NCBI GenBank assembly: GCA_031292355.1
Contig: JARLHI010000057.1
Coordinates: forward strand, 310,001 to 374,000
DNA length: 64,000 bases
Direction of reading: 5' to 3'
Source of the DNA: Candidatus Obscuribacterales bacterium
Lineage (GTDB): Bacteria > Cyanobacteriota > Vampirovibrionia > Obscuribacterales > Obscuribacteraceae
Below, piece by piece: positions 38,969 to 48,130 of this stretch. Position 1 is the stretch's first letter; every line of letters begins with the position of its first letter. Under the pieces are notes generated by a model. The model was not told the DNA's origin. It did no database searches and worked only from the letters and a program-made list of their open reading frames with translations. The position numbers and the translations under genes are program-made.

Positions 38969-39697
38969 TTAACGTCCAAGCCCTTTACCCAGGTCGTCGA
39001 CAAGATCGTTGATCAACCCAGAACCTAGCGTAATTTCAGATTCAGAATTAACTGTGCGATAGTTTTTTGGTGCATCAAAAAAATCGGCAGGCACTTGCAC
39101 TTTTTCAACTGCAATCGTAGTCAACCGGCGTTTCATTGCGCCATCCCCCATAAGAACGCAAATAGAAAGTGGAAAATTGCTACCAACAGCTTTGCCTGTC
39201 ATCGCCGCTTGCAGCTTGCTGATTTGGGGGACTATCGGAATGTCTTCTGCCACATCCCATCGAGTCTCGACAACTGTGGCCCCATCGGCCTTCTTAGCAG
39301 TGTGTCCCTTATCAATCGGCTTGACCACAAAATATTGTACTTTGTGACCGGCTACTACACCCTCCAATCCTTTGATTATTACCGGGTTTTCAGGTAAATA
39401 ATTGCCTTTAACAAGTTTCAGACGAAAATTCGTGCTGCTTAGCCACTGTTCGACGGTGGTAGAAAATATCGCCTTTCGGTCACTGTTGAAATATTTCAGC
39501 TGCCAGTCTGGAGCTGCATAAAGCAGAGAATAGTTTTGTTTGGCGTAGAAATACTTAATTCCCTTGTCGCTGATATAGACAATACGGTGTCCCAACAAAT
39601 TTTCGATTTGATCTAGTTTCCATGCTGTCAAATTTTTGGCTGGTGCAGCAGCTGTGGATGCGCTACAGCAAAAGATGCCTAGCCCCACACTAAGCAT
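38969..39697 (-). CDS. Small exported protein of unknown function
   Basis: The frame stays open to 39892, but that longer form would overlap the signal peptide of the divergent caspase gene. The ATG at 39697 gives a 242-residue protein that begins with a hydrophobic stretch (MLSVGLGIFCCSASTAAAP) typical of a signal peptide or lipoprotein. The mature part contains Tyr/Lys-rich beta-strand-like text and ends with a short amphipathic repeat (LINDLVDDLGKGLG). No known domain is recognised. It ends four bases from the convergent membrane-protein gene. Confidence 0.65.
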   Translation of the reverse strand: MLSVGLGIFCCSASTAAAPAKNLTAWKLDQIENLLGHRIVYISDKGIKYFYAKQNYSLLYAAPDWQLKYFNSDRKAIFSTTVEQWLSSTNFRLKLVKGNYLPENPVIIKGLEGVVAGHKVQYFVVKPIDKGHTAKKADGATVVETRWDVAEDIPIVPQISKLQAAMTGKAVGSNFPLSICVLMGDGAMKRRLTTIAVEKVQVPADFFDAPKNYRTVNSESEITLGSGLINDLVDDLGKGLGR

Positions 39698-39842
39698 TAG
39701 AGCGGCGATGTGATTTGCGAGAAATGCACGTCCAGCATCAAGTTTAAATAACGGTTCCTTTGAAAAAGTAAAATTCACAGTTGTAGACAATCCTACTAAA
39801 GGTAAGTCAAACTTGTAGCCGCGTTTACTCAGCAGGTCGAGA

Positions 39843-42521
39843 ATGAATACAAATCCGAAAACGCTTGTCGCAATATCATTGCTTCTAAGCATCCAGATGT
39901 TTATACCCGCGAAGGGGAGTCAACAAGCGTTTGCAACTACCACTCAAACTGCAAACACGCCTGTGACAGTACTCGATAGCAATGGTAAGAGCAAGAGCGT
40001 CGGTTTCACGGAGCTTGACCGCATTATTCTTGAGGCTAGTACCAATTACGAACACGGCCGCTACAAGGAAGCAATTCCCCTTTTTGAACAGGCACGACTG
40101 GCCGGTCCGACCACCGATTATCAAAAGGCTCAAGTCAATTTAGGGCTAGCTGAATCATATCGCTCCGAAGGTCGATTGAAAGAAGCAGAGGCTCTTTTCA
40201 AGAAAGCCATTGCCGAGGCCAAAGAAGATGATGCAAAACACCTCAATAAAAAATACAAAGCAAACGTAAAAAACAGCAGCGACGTCATCCCGTATATGAT
40301 GAACGACCTCGCCATTTTGTATCTGAACGAAAGCAGGTTTGCTGAAGCCGAGGCAATGGCAAAAGAATGCATAGAGCTTGGAATTAAAAAAGTAGGACCG
40401 AAAAGTTTCGCCCTAGCATTGCCGTACAACGCCCTGGCTCGCACCTATTTCAAATGGGGCAAACTGAGTGAATCGAAAGCAACTGTCAAAAAGACATTCG
40501 AGTTATTCACTACACCAGCGAGCAAACAAAATTATCTATATGCTTACACGTCCTTCAACCTCGCTCAAATTCTCGATCAAGAAGGTAAGTATAAAAATGC
40601 AGAAGAGCTCTATAAAGCCACGCTTCTCGGCATAGAAAGCATATTTGGTTTCGATCACAGTCATTGCGCTGCAATTCTCGAAGCCCAGGGTGAACTCTAT
40701 CGCAAGGAAGGAAAATACGCGGAGGCAACAAAGGCTTTTCAACGTGTGCGCAAAATTCGACTTGCCGCCTATTCAAAAACGCATGCAGATTATGGCAAGG
40801 CATTACTTGATCTCGCACTCGTAGCCCGAGATGAAGGTCGCTACTTGCGGGCACAGGAACTTTGTAATCAGGCCACCAGCATCATTACGGCAGCGCTCGG
40901 CGAAGATAATATCGACAGCGCCAAGTGCATGATTACAGCCGCCTCCATTTTTCGCTATCAGGGCAAATATGCAGAAGCCGAAGAACAAGCGCAGAAAGCG
41001 ATGTCCATAAATGAGAAGCTATTGACTGCAAACAACGCCACATACGCCCACGACATGGAAGAACTGGCGCAGATTTTAGCCGACGGGGGTAAAGACCAGG
41101 AAGCCAAAACTTTGCTTGAAAAAGCGCTAAAGATCGATGAAACGACTTTAGGCGCCGATCACCCTGACATTGCAAGCACCACCCGTAGTCTCGCTGCAAT
41201 TTATTTCCAAGAAAAAGATGCTCCAAAAGCTCAGCAACTCTATGAAAAAGCCCTGGCCACAACAGAGAAATCCTACGGTCCAAACAATGCCGAAGTCTTG
41301 CTAACAGTGCGCAGTTTGGCAGATGTGACGAACGCCCAAAACAAATTCCAAGAGACTGAAACCTGGCTGAAGAAGGCGTTGAGTATCGACGAAAATCTTT
41401 ATTCCAAAAAGAGTCCGCAATACGCAAGAGATCTCGATGCACTCGCCAAAACCTATATCAAACTCAATGATAAAACTAAGGCTGATCCTCTTCTTGCCGA
41501 GTACGCAACCCTGAAGCAGGCGCTTCCTGGAGCAAATTCAGACAGCCACTTTAGCGAAATAAAATTTGCTCCTAATCAACTCACTGATAAAAGCGTGAAT
41601 GATAAATGGGCAATTGTAATTGGTGTGAGCAACTTCAAAGATCAGTCGATCAATCTCAAATACGCAGCCAAAGACGCCACGGACTTCCGTAACTTTTTGG
41701 TGACGCATGAAAACTTTAAAGCTGATCATGTGCAACTGATGACGGACGCAAATGCCACCAAAGAAAAAATCATCTCCAAATTAGGAGACGGCTGGCTCGG
41801 ACGGGTAGCAAAAAAAGATGATCTCGTTTTGATTTATGCATCAAGTCACGGAAGCGCCGCTCAAGACGATGTTGGTGTCAATTTTCTAGTCACATACGAT
41901 ACCGACAAATCGAAATTGGTATCGACTGGATTACCGATGCAATGGTTGACAAAAATTATTCAAGAGCAGATACACAGCGATCGAGTAGTGGTTATTCTCG
42001 ATGTATGCCACAGCGGTGCCGCAACTACTACGGCTAAATCAACCGACATGGCAGATATTGAGGATGACGATCAAAATGCTTCAGCGACTGCCGCAAAAGC
42101 AGATTCTGGTGGTAAAGGAATTGCCCGTGGGCAAGGTATCAATGCTTCAGCGCTATCTCTGGGCAGCGGGCAGATTGTTTTGTGTTCTAGCTTGGCCAAT
42201 CAAATATCTTGGGAATCAAAAAATTACCCAAACAGTGTTTTCACCAAACGCTTGATTGAGGCGCTGCAATGCAATGGCGCAGACACCACCTTAAAGCAAG
42301 CCTACGAGCAGTTGCGCGCATCAGTTAGCACAGAAGTATTGGGCGACCGTGGCGCCGTACAGACACCGGATTTAGCCAACAAGAACTGGACGGGTGGAGA
42401 CCCTGTATTGGCGGTGAAAAGTTCCAGCAAAACTGTTGACTCCTCCGCCAAACCCAGTACCGTCCCGGCTAAGCAGCCAGTTAAAACAGCGCCTCGAGCT
42501 CGCGCTAGAAGCAACAAATAA
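39843..42521 (+). CDS. Exported TPR protein with C-terminal caspase (C14) domain
   Basis: The 892-residue protein starts with a signal peptide (about 1-30). At least ten tetratricopeptide repeats of the 42-residue kinesin-light-chain spacing fill about 50-560 (YEHGRYKEAIPLFEQA, GRLKEAEALFKKA, GKYAEAEEQAQKA). A caspase-like peptidase domain spans 585-860 with catalytic H669 in SSHGS and C722 in LDVCHSG. Such orthocaspases cut after Arg or Lys in characterised cases. The tail is Ser/Lys/Pro-rich. The signal peptide puts it outside the cytoplasm, where TPRs would bind partners or substrates. It is a paralogue of the caspase protein at 61941-63752. Confidence 0.9.
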   Translation: MNTNPKTLVAISLLLSIQMFIPAKGSQQAFATTTQTANTPVTVLDSNGKSKSVGFTELDRIILEASTNYEHGRYKEAIPLFEQARLAGPTTDYQKAQVNLGLAESYRSEGRLKEAEALFKKAIAEAKEDDAKHLNKKYKANVKNSSDVIPYMMNDLAILYLNESRFAEAEAMAKECIELGIKKVGPKSFALALPYNALARTYFKWGKLSESKATVKKTFELFTTPASKQNYLYAYTSFNLAQILDQEGKYKNAEELYKATLLGIESIFGFDHSHCAAILEAQGELYRKEGKYAEATKAFQRVRKIRLAAYSKTHADYGKALLDLALVARDEGRYLRAQELCNQATSIITAALGEDNIDSAKCMITAASIFRYQGKYAEAEEQAQKAMSINEKLLTANNATYAHDMEELAQILADGGKDQEAKTLLEKALKIDETTLGADHPDIASTTRSLAAIYFQEKDAPKAQQLYEKALATTEKSYGPNNAEVLLTVRSLADVTNAQNKFQETETWLKKALSIDENLYSKKSPQYARDLDALAKTYIKLNDKTKADPLLAEYATLKQALPGANSDSHFSEIKFAPNQLTDKSVNDKWAIVIGVSNFKDQSINLKYAAKDATDFRNFLVTHENFKADHVQLMTDANATKEKIISKLGDGWLGRVAKKDDLVLIYASSHGSAAQDDVGVNFLVTYDTDKSKLVSTGLPMQWLTKIIQEQIHSDRVVVILDVCHSGAATTTAKSTDMADIEDDDQNASATAAKADSGGKGIARGQGINASALSLGSGQIVLCSSLANQISWESKNYPNSVFTKRLIEALQCNGADTTLKQAYEQLRASVSTEVLGDRGAVQTPDLANKNWTGGDPVLAVKSSSKTVDSSAKPSTVPAKQPVKTAPRARARSNK

Positions 42522-42671
42522 ATATGTCTAGCACAACCCTAGATACTGAAATTACAAAGACGTAACACAACTAAGCGCACCCTCCACAAACTATTCACAG
42601 CATCGATCTAAATTGAAGCTGTGAGTTATATCACTAATGAATAAGTGAACCGAATGAATGAGGGTCCTGCC

Positions 42672-43022
42672 ATGAATAGCAAACTTAGATTCAATGCTCT
42701 GCTTTTAATTGGAGCCACTATTGGCGGTGTGTGCTTGACTCAACAGCCAAGTTTAGCCTGGGGCTGGGGCGGGTTCGCTAACCGTCATCCACGACGCGCT
42801 GAAGTGTTGACGCGTGACCATATCGAGCGAAATGAATTGCGAGCAGACCGCGGCAATCTTGGTGGTCACTATGGACAATTGATGCATGAAGACAGATCAA
42901 TTCAGCACCAGGAACAGAGAGACGCTCGAATCAATGGTGGCTTTATCACCCGCGGACAACAAAACCAGCTCAATCGCGAAGAAAATAGACTACAACGTCA
43001 AACTAATCGCGACTTCAGATAA
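42672..43022 (+). CDS. Small exported protein with one GHYGQL repeat
   Basis: The ATG at 42672 follows GAGGG by about seven bases, so the in-frame upstream GTG is not needed. Residues 1-29 form a signal peptide ending in SLA. Residues 39-116 are one copy of a hydrophilic repeat: HPRRAEVL, GNLGGHYGQL, an EDRSI-QEQ helix and LNREEN. The Gln-rich protein at 50318-52132 has two copies of the same unit. I know no named domain with this pattern. The mature protein is very polar, rich in Arg, Gln and Asn, and probably periplasmic or secreted. Confidence 0.78.
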   Translation: MNSKLRFNALLLIGATIGGVCLTQQPSLAWGWGGFANRHPRRAEVLTRDHIERNELRADRGNLGGHYGQLMHEDRSIQHQEQRDARINGGFITRGQQNQLNREENRLQRQTNRDFR

Positions 43023-43044
43023 TTTTTGAAATAATCAATGAGGG

Positions 43045-43087
43045 CAGGGCTTGGCGCGTCTTAATTGATGCCGGCAAGCCCTGTTTT
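43045..43087 (+). terminator. Intrinsic terminator-like hairpin
   Basis: CAGGGCTTG pairs perfectly with CAAGCCCTG across a 21-base loop and is followed by TTTT. It lies 22 bp after the small repeat-protein gene and before ku. Confidence 0.6.
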
Positions 43088-43167
43088 GACAAAATTGCAC
43101 ATATGGAACATATACATCGTCGCTTCGTCAAACTCATCGGCATATTCTAGCTGAAGAGGTTCATCCA

Positions 43168-44052
43168 ATGGCACGCGCTATGTGGTCTGGAGTAATAGGA
43201 TTCGGTCTGGTCAGCATTCCAATCAAATTGTACTCAGCCATTGAAAGCAAAACTACGTCCTTTCATCAAATCCACGAAGCTTGCAACACTCAAATCAAAG
43301 AAGTGCGCTGGTGCCCCACTTGCGACCGTAAAGTGGAATGGACAGAAATAGTCAAAGGCTATGAGTATGAAAAGGGTAAATTTGTGCCGCTAACCGAGGA
43401 AGACATGGCAAAATTGCCGCTCAGCAGTAAAAATTTGATCAATGTCAACTCCTTTGTGAAACTCGAACAGATCGATCCTATTTATTTTGAAAAGAGTTAT
43501 TTCATTGAGCCAGACAAAAAAGCTGAGCATGCATTCGCTTTGCTCTCTCAGGCTCTCGCTCAAAAAAAGATGGTTGGTATCGCCAGCATTACGTTGAGAA
43601 GTCGTGAGCGGCTCTGTATGCTGCGGCCATCTGGTCAATCAATTTTGATGAGCACTCTGTATTACCCAGACGAACTGCGACTTGACCTTGCTCAAAATGG
43701 TCCGGTTGTGAAAATTCCAGCAAAGGAATTGGAACTTGCTAATCACTTAATCGACATGCTCGCCGACGATTTCAAACCAGAACTATACACAGACCACTAT
43801 CGAGCGGCTCTTAACAGCCTGCTTGAGGCTAAAGTGGAAGGTTTGCCAGTGGAAGAGCAACCCTCTCAGGTTGCGGGCGGCAAAGTCCTCGACTTAATGG
43901 CTTCATTGCAAGCCAGTCTAGAACGTGCAAAATCGCGAACGCAACAATCGGAAAAAACTAGCAAAAAAGTGCCATCTAAAGAAAAAGACGTGAGCGCCAA
44001 AACGAAGTCTAAATCGGCTGCCGCTTCGACTTCGAAAAAAAGATCTGCCTAA
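43168..44052 (+). CDS. ku: Ku protein, non-homologous end joining
   Basis: Bacterial Ku forms a homodimeric ring that binds double-strand DNA ends and recruits LigD. The sequence carries the family's opening (MWSGVIGFGLVSIPIKLY), a CPTC pair that may bind zinc, and the core text FEKSYFIEPDKKAEHAFALL and LYYPDEL. A Lys/Ser-rich tail (about 250-294), typical of bacterial Ku, may bind DNA. The length of 294 residues is normal. The stop overlaps by four bases with that of the convergent LigD-type polymerase gene. Confidence 0.95.
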   Translation: MARAMWSGVIGFGLVSIPIKLYSAIESKTTSFHQIHEACNTQIKEVRWCPTCDRKVEWTEIVKGYEYEKGKFVPLTEEDMAKLPLSSKNLINVNSFVKLEQIDPIYFEKSYFIEPDKKAEHAFALLSQALAQKKMVGIASITLRSRERLCMLRPSGQSILMSTLYYPDELRLDLAQNGPVVKIPAKELELANHLIDMLADDFKPELYTDHYRAALNSLLEAKVEGLPVEEQPSQVAGGKVLDLMASLQASLERAKSRTQQSEKTSKKVPSKEKDVSAKTKSKSAAASTSKKRSA

Positions 44053-45254
44053 GTCGAAGTTTTGGACTTCTTTGATTTAGCGACGGTATCTGATTTTGTT
44101 TTTTTCGTCGTCGTCTTCTTCGCGGGCTCTTTTATTGCCCCTGCTGCCACTTCAGATTGCAATACAATTTGCAAATCTTTCTTCGATTCCAAAACTCTTG
44201 ACCATAAATCGCCTGTCTCAAGTAGACGTGCAGGCAGAGTCCTCATCGTAAAATCAGTTGGATAAATCTTACCTGCTTCCAGTTCAGCCCAAGTTACAGG
44301 CGTGCTCACAGTAGCTTCAGCTGTCGCTCTAGGAGAATAAATCGAAGCGAGTGTTTTGCCTCTACCGTTCATGTTATGGTCAAAAAATATTTTGCCGGGG
44401 CGATTTGCCACCTTCCATTCCATGGTGACATCATTCGGCAGAGACTTTTGTAAATGAACACCCATAATCTGCGCAAGAGATCGCACCACGTCATATTCGA
44501 CATTGCGGATAATTGGTACAAAAATGTGCAATCCCGTTTTACCGCTGGTCTTTACAAATGAGTTGAGACCGACGTCTTCAAGGTTTTTGCGCAAAACAAG
44601 CGCCACTTCACAGGCTTTGTAAAAACCGGCTTTGTGCAACTCTGGCTCGTCGCCTTTATTTTCTTTGCCGCTGTAAATATAAGGGTCAAGATCAAGAACT
44701 AAAAAGTCCGGATAGTTCAACAACGAGCTTTTTACGTTTGCAGCAGATCCAGCAAATTTTGTCGATATATCTTTAGCGTCTGGAGCTGGGTCAATTCTAG
44801 AGTGCACTGTGTGAAATTCAAGCACGGCCATTTGAGCAAACCACAAAAGGGTAGCAAGGTTGTTGCACAAAAAATAATCACTATCTTTACCAGTGCTCTC
44901 CGAAAAATACCGCACCGTTTCCACAAAAGGAGGTAATTTCTGCTCAGAATGTTTTTGAAAAAAACGCATCCCATACATGCCACTAGGAAAACGAATTTGG
45001 GTGACCGGACGATCACGTAAATGCGGCAAGACATAATCTGACACCTGCAAAAGATAATGCAGATAATCACGTTTTCGCAAAGGGGGCGTCAGCGGTTTAT
45101 TCATCGACTCGCCGGTCGTAAAGAACATAGGTTTATCGAGATGTGTGAACGAAACAGTATGTCCATCAAAGTCAAGAGTCAATTTCTCGCCAGACTCTAA
45201 AACTTGCGCCGATAGCTCCTTTAAAAGCGACTGATTGATTTCTTTGGTAGGCAT
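44049..45254 (-). CDS. LigD-type polymerase (PolDom) protein without ligase or nuclease domain
   Basis: The 401-residue protein matches the archaeo-eukaryotic-primase polymerase domain of LigD, which adds nucleotides at broken ends during end joining. Visible landmarks are YLHYLLQVSDYVLPHLRDRP, the EFHTVHSR segment, the metal-binding pair D188 and D190 in VLDLDPY, and SGKTGLHIFVP. After about residue 365 it ends in a Lys/Thr/Ser tail. There is no ATP-dependent ligase or phosphoesterase domain, so the ligase must be encoded elsewhere. It faces Ku, and its stop overlaps Ku's. Confidence 0.93.
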   Translation of the reverse strand: MPTKEINQSLLKELSAQVLESGEKLTLDFDGHTVSFTHLDKPMFFTTGESMNKPLTPPLRKRDYLHYLLQVSDYVLPHLRDRPVTQIRFPSGMYGMRFFQKHSEQKLPPFVETVRYFSESTGKDSDYFLCNNLATLLWFAQMAVLEFHTVHSRIDPAPDAKDISTKFAGSAANVKSSLLNYPDFLVLDLDPYIYSGKENKGDEPELHKAGFYKACEVALVLRKNLEDVGLNSFVKTSGKTGLHIFVPIIRNVEYDVVRSLAQIMGVHLQKSLPNDVTMEWKVANRPGKIFFDHNMNGRGKTLASIYSPRATAEATVSTPVTWAELEAGKIYPTDFTMRTLPARLLETGDLWSRVLESKKDLQIVLQSEVAAGAIKEPAKKTTTKKTKSDTVAKSKKSKTST

Positions 45255-45424
45255 TTTTTGTCTTTAGCTGTTTTAGCTGGAGAAGGTAATGGAGATGCTC
45301 ACAAGTGAAGTTTGCGGGGCTACCAGAAGCAACAAGAACCGACAAGAAGAATCTATAGTTTGACAGTTGCCCGGTCAAGTTGCGAGAGGGTGCGATAATC
45401 ATTTTCCACACCAGAGGAAAAATA

Positions 45425-46405
45425 ATGCTCATCAAGACCGCAAAAAAAATTGCCCTGTCGCTTGTCGCGCTGCAAATGCTTGTGGGAGCTTCCTCGCAAT
45501 GCCTGGCTGGAACTAAAGCGGTCACCTCGGTTGCCAAATTACCCATCTGGAGCAACGGAATCAAAGTGCCGTATCGCGCCTGGCTTCCTCAAGATAGACC
45601 ACGCGAAATTTTGCTTTGCGTTCACGGTCTGGGCTTTAACAGCCAGTCATTTACGGAATTTGGTCGCACTATGGCTGGTCGAGGAGTAGCGGTTTACGCC
45701 GTTGATGTCCGCGGCTTCGGTCTATGGATGCAAAAGAAAGGCGAAGATCGTGTCGATTTCGAAAATTGCCTCTTGGATATCGAGTCTGGATTGAAGACTT
45801 TGCACAAGAATTATCCAGGCGTGCCTGTTTATCTCGTCGGTGAATCGATGGGAGGTGCCATTGCGCTCGCCGCTACTTCGCGTTACCCAAAGCTTGTCGA
45901 TGGTCTTATCTCGTCTGTTCCTTCTTCGGATCGTTACGCCAAACTAAAGAGCCAATTAATTGTGGGCGCTCACTATGTCAAAAACAAAGACAAGGAGATG
46001 AATATTGCTCCTGAAGTGGTAAATAGAGCGACAAAATCCGTTGCATTGCGAAAGAAGTGGGAAGCCGAGCCCCTCAACCGCATGACCATTACACCCAAAG
46101 AACTCAAACAATTCGACGATTTCATGAAGGGAAATAATGATGCCGCAGCGCTTGTCGATAAAGTTCCAGTCTTGATGATTGCTGGTTTCAAAGACAAACT
46201 TGTCAAACCTGAAGGAACAATTGAATTATTCAACAATATTTCCAACCAAGACAAACTGTTGATGGTTGTCGGCGACGGTGAGCATCTCTTGCTTGAAGAG
46301 AATCAATTGACAGATCAATTGGAGCAACTGATTTTCGACTGGATCAAGAATGAATCGAGCACAAAGTCCAACAACAGAAAATCAGGAGTGACGGCTCACC
46401 CCTAA
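45425..46405 (+). CDS. Exported alpha/beta hydrolase (monoacylglycerol-lipase-like)
   Basis: ATG 45425 follows AGAGGA by seven bases and gives a clean signal peptide (KTAKKIALSLVALQMLVGAS, cleavage near CLA-GT). The mature part has the alpha/beta-hydrolase core: an HGLG oxyanion strand, nucleophile S141 in GESMGG, an acidic residue in AGFKDKLV and H in GDGEHLLL. It resembles lysophospholipase/monoacylglycerol lipase enzymes, which cut single acyl esters. It is divergent from the LigD polymerase gene and convergent with a small exported protein one base away. Confidence 0.85.
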   Translation: MLIKTAKKIALSLVALQMLVGASSQCLAGTKAVTSVAKLPIWSNGIKVPYRAWLPQDRPREILLCVHGLGFNSQSFTEFGRTMAGRGVAVYAVDVRGFGLWMQKKGEDRVDFENCLLDIESGLKTLHKNYPGVPVYLVGESMGGAIALAATSRYPKLVDGLISSVPSSDRYAKLKSQLIVGAHYVKNKDKEMNIAPEVVNRATKSVALRKKWEAEPLNRMTITPKELKQFDDFMKGNNDAAALVDKVPVLMIAGFKDKLVKPEGTIELFNNISNQDKLLMVVGDGEHLLLEENQLTDQLEQLIFDWIKNESSTKSNNRKSGVTAHP

Positions 46406-46406
46406 A

Positions 46407-46763
46407 TTATTTTTGCACTCTTTTTTCCAGCTCAACTTTTTTTATGTCCGCACTGACTTTATTTAAATCAGACTCAAGTTCAGATTTCTGAGTATCGCTA
46501 AAAGCTTTACTGGAGCCCTCTCCATTTTGAAATTTCTTCTTTTTGCGAGCAATACCTGAAAGCGCCTCGCGCAATTTCTTTGCCTCTTTAGAAGTGAGCT
46601 GGTTGAGCTTCTGTCCTTTATTGATATCTTGCATCAACTGTCCCTGTCGCTCGTCTATTGACCAGACTTTGGCGCAAGAAGGAGGGGGCGCACTCATGTT
46701 CACCGCACAGGTCAATACCACAAACAATGAAAACAGAGTCGGACCGCGCATTTCAGAATTCAT
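46407..46763 (-). CDS. Small exported charged protein, function unknown
   Basis: A signal peptide (TLFSLFVVLTCAVNMSAPPP) precedes a highly charged helical body of about 85 residues, rich in Lys, Glu, Gln and Ser, without a recognisable domain. The start could be the ATG at 46763 (GAGGG close upstream) or four codons further in. It ends one base from the alpha/beta hydrolase gene. Confidence 0.6.
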   Translation of the reverse strand: MNSEMRGPTLFSLFVVLTCAVNMSAPPPSCAKVWSIDERQGQLMQDINKGQKLNQLTSKEAKKLREALSGIARKKKKFQNGEGSSKAFSDTQKSELESDLNKVSADIKKVELEKRVQK

Positions 46764-46863
46764 AATCCCTCATTTAGTGGCAACCAAAGTCACAAAAATC
46801 AAATATACAGTAAGTGGCAAATAAAGACACGTCAGTTGACAAAGGGCAAAAAAATGGGCTCAG

Positions 46864-47049
46864 TCACTGCTCCAATGAATCGGAGACAAAGCCTATGACA
46901 CTGCCATCTTCAACTTCATAGGAAATACTAATTGGATTGCAGCAATTTTCACAATCTTCGACATAACGCTGGCCACCTGATGACAGATCGAGCATCATTG
47001 AAATCTGTTCCCAGCAATAGGGGCAAGCAAAAAAATGTTCTTCAAGCAT
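46864..47049 (-). CDS. CPXCG-motif cysteine-rich small protein
   Basis: The 61-residue protein begins FACPYCWE and later has VEDCENCCNPI, the pattern of the CPXCG-motif family of small putative zinc-binding proteins. Two Cys pairs could bind one metal ion. It starts four bases after the type III PKS stop, so it is the last gene of that operon. No function is established for the family. Confidence 0.85.
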   Translation of the reverse strand: MLEEHFFACPYCWEQISMMLDLSSGGQRYVEDCENCCNPISISYEVEDGSVIGFVSDSLEQ

Positions 47050-47053
47050 AGTT

Positions 47054-48130
47054 TTACCTTATCAAGGCAGCTTCTATTGTCAGACCAGGACCAAAGCCAA
47101 GCATGACATAGGGGCGCGACAAATTACCAGCAAGCAATTTCTGCAAAATAAAGAGCACCGTCGGCGATGACATATTGCCGTGCTCCGAAAGCACCTCACG
47201 CGATTGCGCCAGCGCTGAACTGCTCAAACCCAGAGCAAGTTCTACCGAATCAAGGATTTTCGGTCCACCAGGATGGACAGCCCAACCTCCAATGTCGGCA
47301 ACCTTGAGTCCTTTTTCATAGAGCCATTGGTCGACAAATTCTTTCAAATGGCTTTCAATGATATTAGGCACTTCAGCCGATAACGTCATTTCAAAACCAT
47401 GATCGCCAATTGTCCAGGTCATCGCCTCTTTTGAGGCGGGCACAAGGGTTGAACGAGAGCATGAGTAAATCAATTCAGGTCCATTAGCTCGCAACAACAT
47501 TGCTCCTGCCCCATCGGCAAACAAAGAATTAGCAACGAGACTGTCGGCGGTCCAACCATATTGAAAATGAATCGTACAAATTTCCACTGCGCATAAAATA
47601 ACTACCGCCAATGGATTGGCAGTGATGAAAGCATCGGCGACTCGCAAGGCATTAAAAGCGCCATGGCACCCCATATAGCCAACATGCGTACGAAACACAC
47701 TAGTTGGCAAAGAAAGCTTTTCGACGAGGGCAATATCGAAACCCGGCGAATAAAAGCCAGTACAAGAAACCGTAATCAAATGAGTAATTTCTCGAACTTT
47801 AGTATCTGTTTTCGAAAAGGCATCAACGCAGGCGGCAATAGCTAAATCTGGTGCATTTTCACTATACTTACGCAAACGTTCGCCAGTCGTTGGGCCTTTT
47901 GGCGAATCGCTTTCATTATTTCCGAAGAAATCCGAATTTACATCATGCGTTTGCAAAGAGTGTAAAACACTCGAGCGAGACTTTATAGTCGTGCGACTAT
48001 ATAAGCTCTCAAGAACACGTTCCTGTCTAAGATTTTGACAACAATATTGTTTTGCATGCAAAAAGGTTTCTTTCTGCGAAATCGCATTTTGTGGAACGGC
48101 AGTACCGATACTTTCAATTCTTGACGGCAT
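47054..48130 (-). CDS. Type III polyketide synthase (chalcone-synthase-like)
   Basis: ATG 48130 follows GAGGA by seven bases; a longer frame reaches 48166 but is not needed. The 358-residue enzyme keeps the catalytic triad C155 (GYMGCHGA), H286 (VHPGGP) and N319 (HGNMSSPT). Such enzymes extend a CoA or ACP starter with malonyl units without an ACP of their own, often giving alkylpyrones or alkylresorcinols. It overlaps the end of the flavin oxidoreductase gene by 17 bases and is preceded by a methyltransferase gene. The trio suggests a methylated, oxidised polyketide such as a lipidic quinone. Starter and product are unknown. Confidence 0.93.
   Translation of the reverse strand: MPSRIESIGTAVPQNAISQKETFLHAKQYCCQNLRQERVLESLYSRTTIKSRSSVLHSLQTHDVNSDFFGNNESDSPKGPTTGERLRKYSENAPDLAIAACVDAFSKTDTKVREITHLITVSCTGFYSPGFDIALVEKLSLPTSVFRTHVGYMGCHGAFNALRVADAFITANPLAVVILCAVEICTIHFQYGWTADSLVANSLFADGAGAMLLRANGPELIYSCSRSTLVPASKEAMTWTIGDHGFEMTLSAEVPNIIESHLKEFVDQWLYEKGLKVADIGGWAVHPGGPKILDSVELALGLSSSALAQSREVLSEHGNMSSPTVLFILQKLLAGNLSRPYVMLGFGPGLTIEAALIR

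Noticed and set aside
39698..39892. Longer N-terminus for the minus-strand exported protein
   Set aside because: It would overlap the signal peptide of the divergent caspase gene and hide a signal-like sequence that starts well at 39697.
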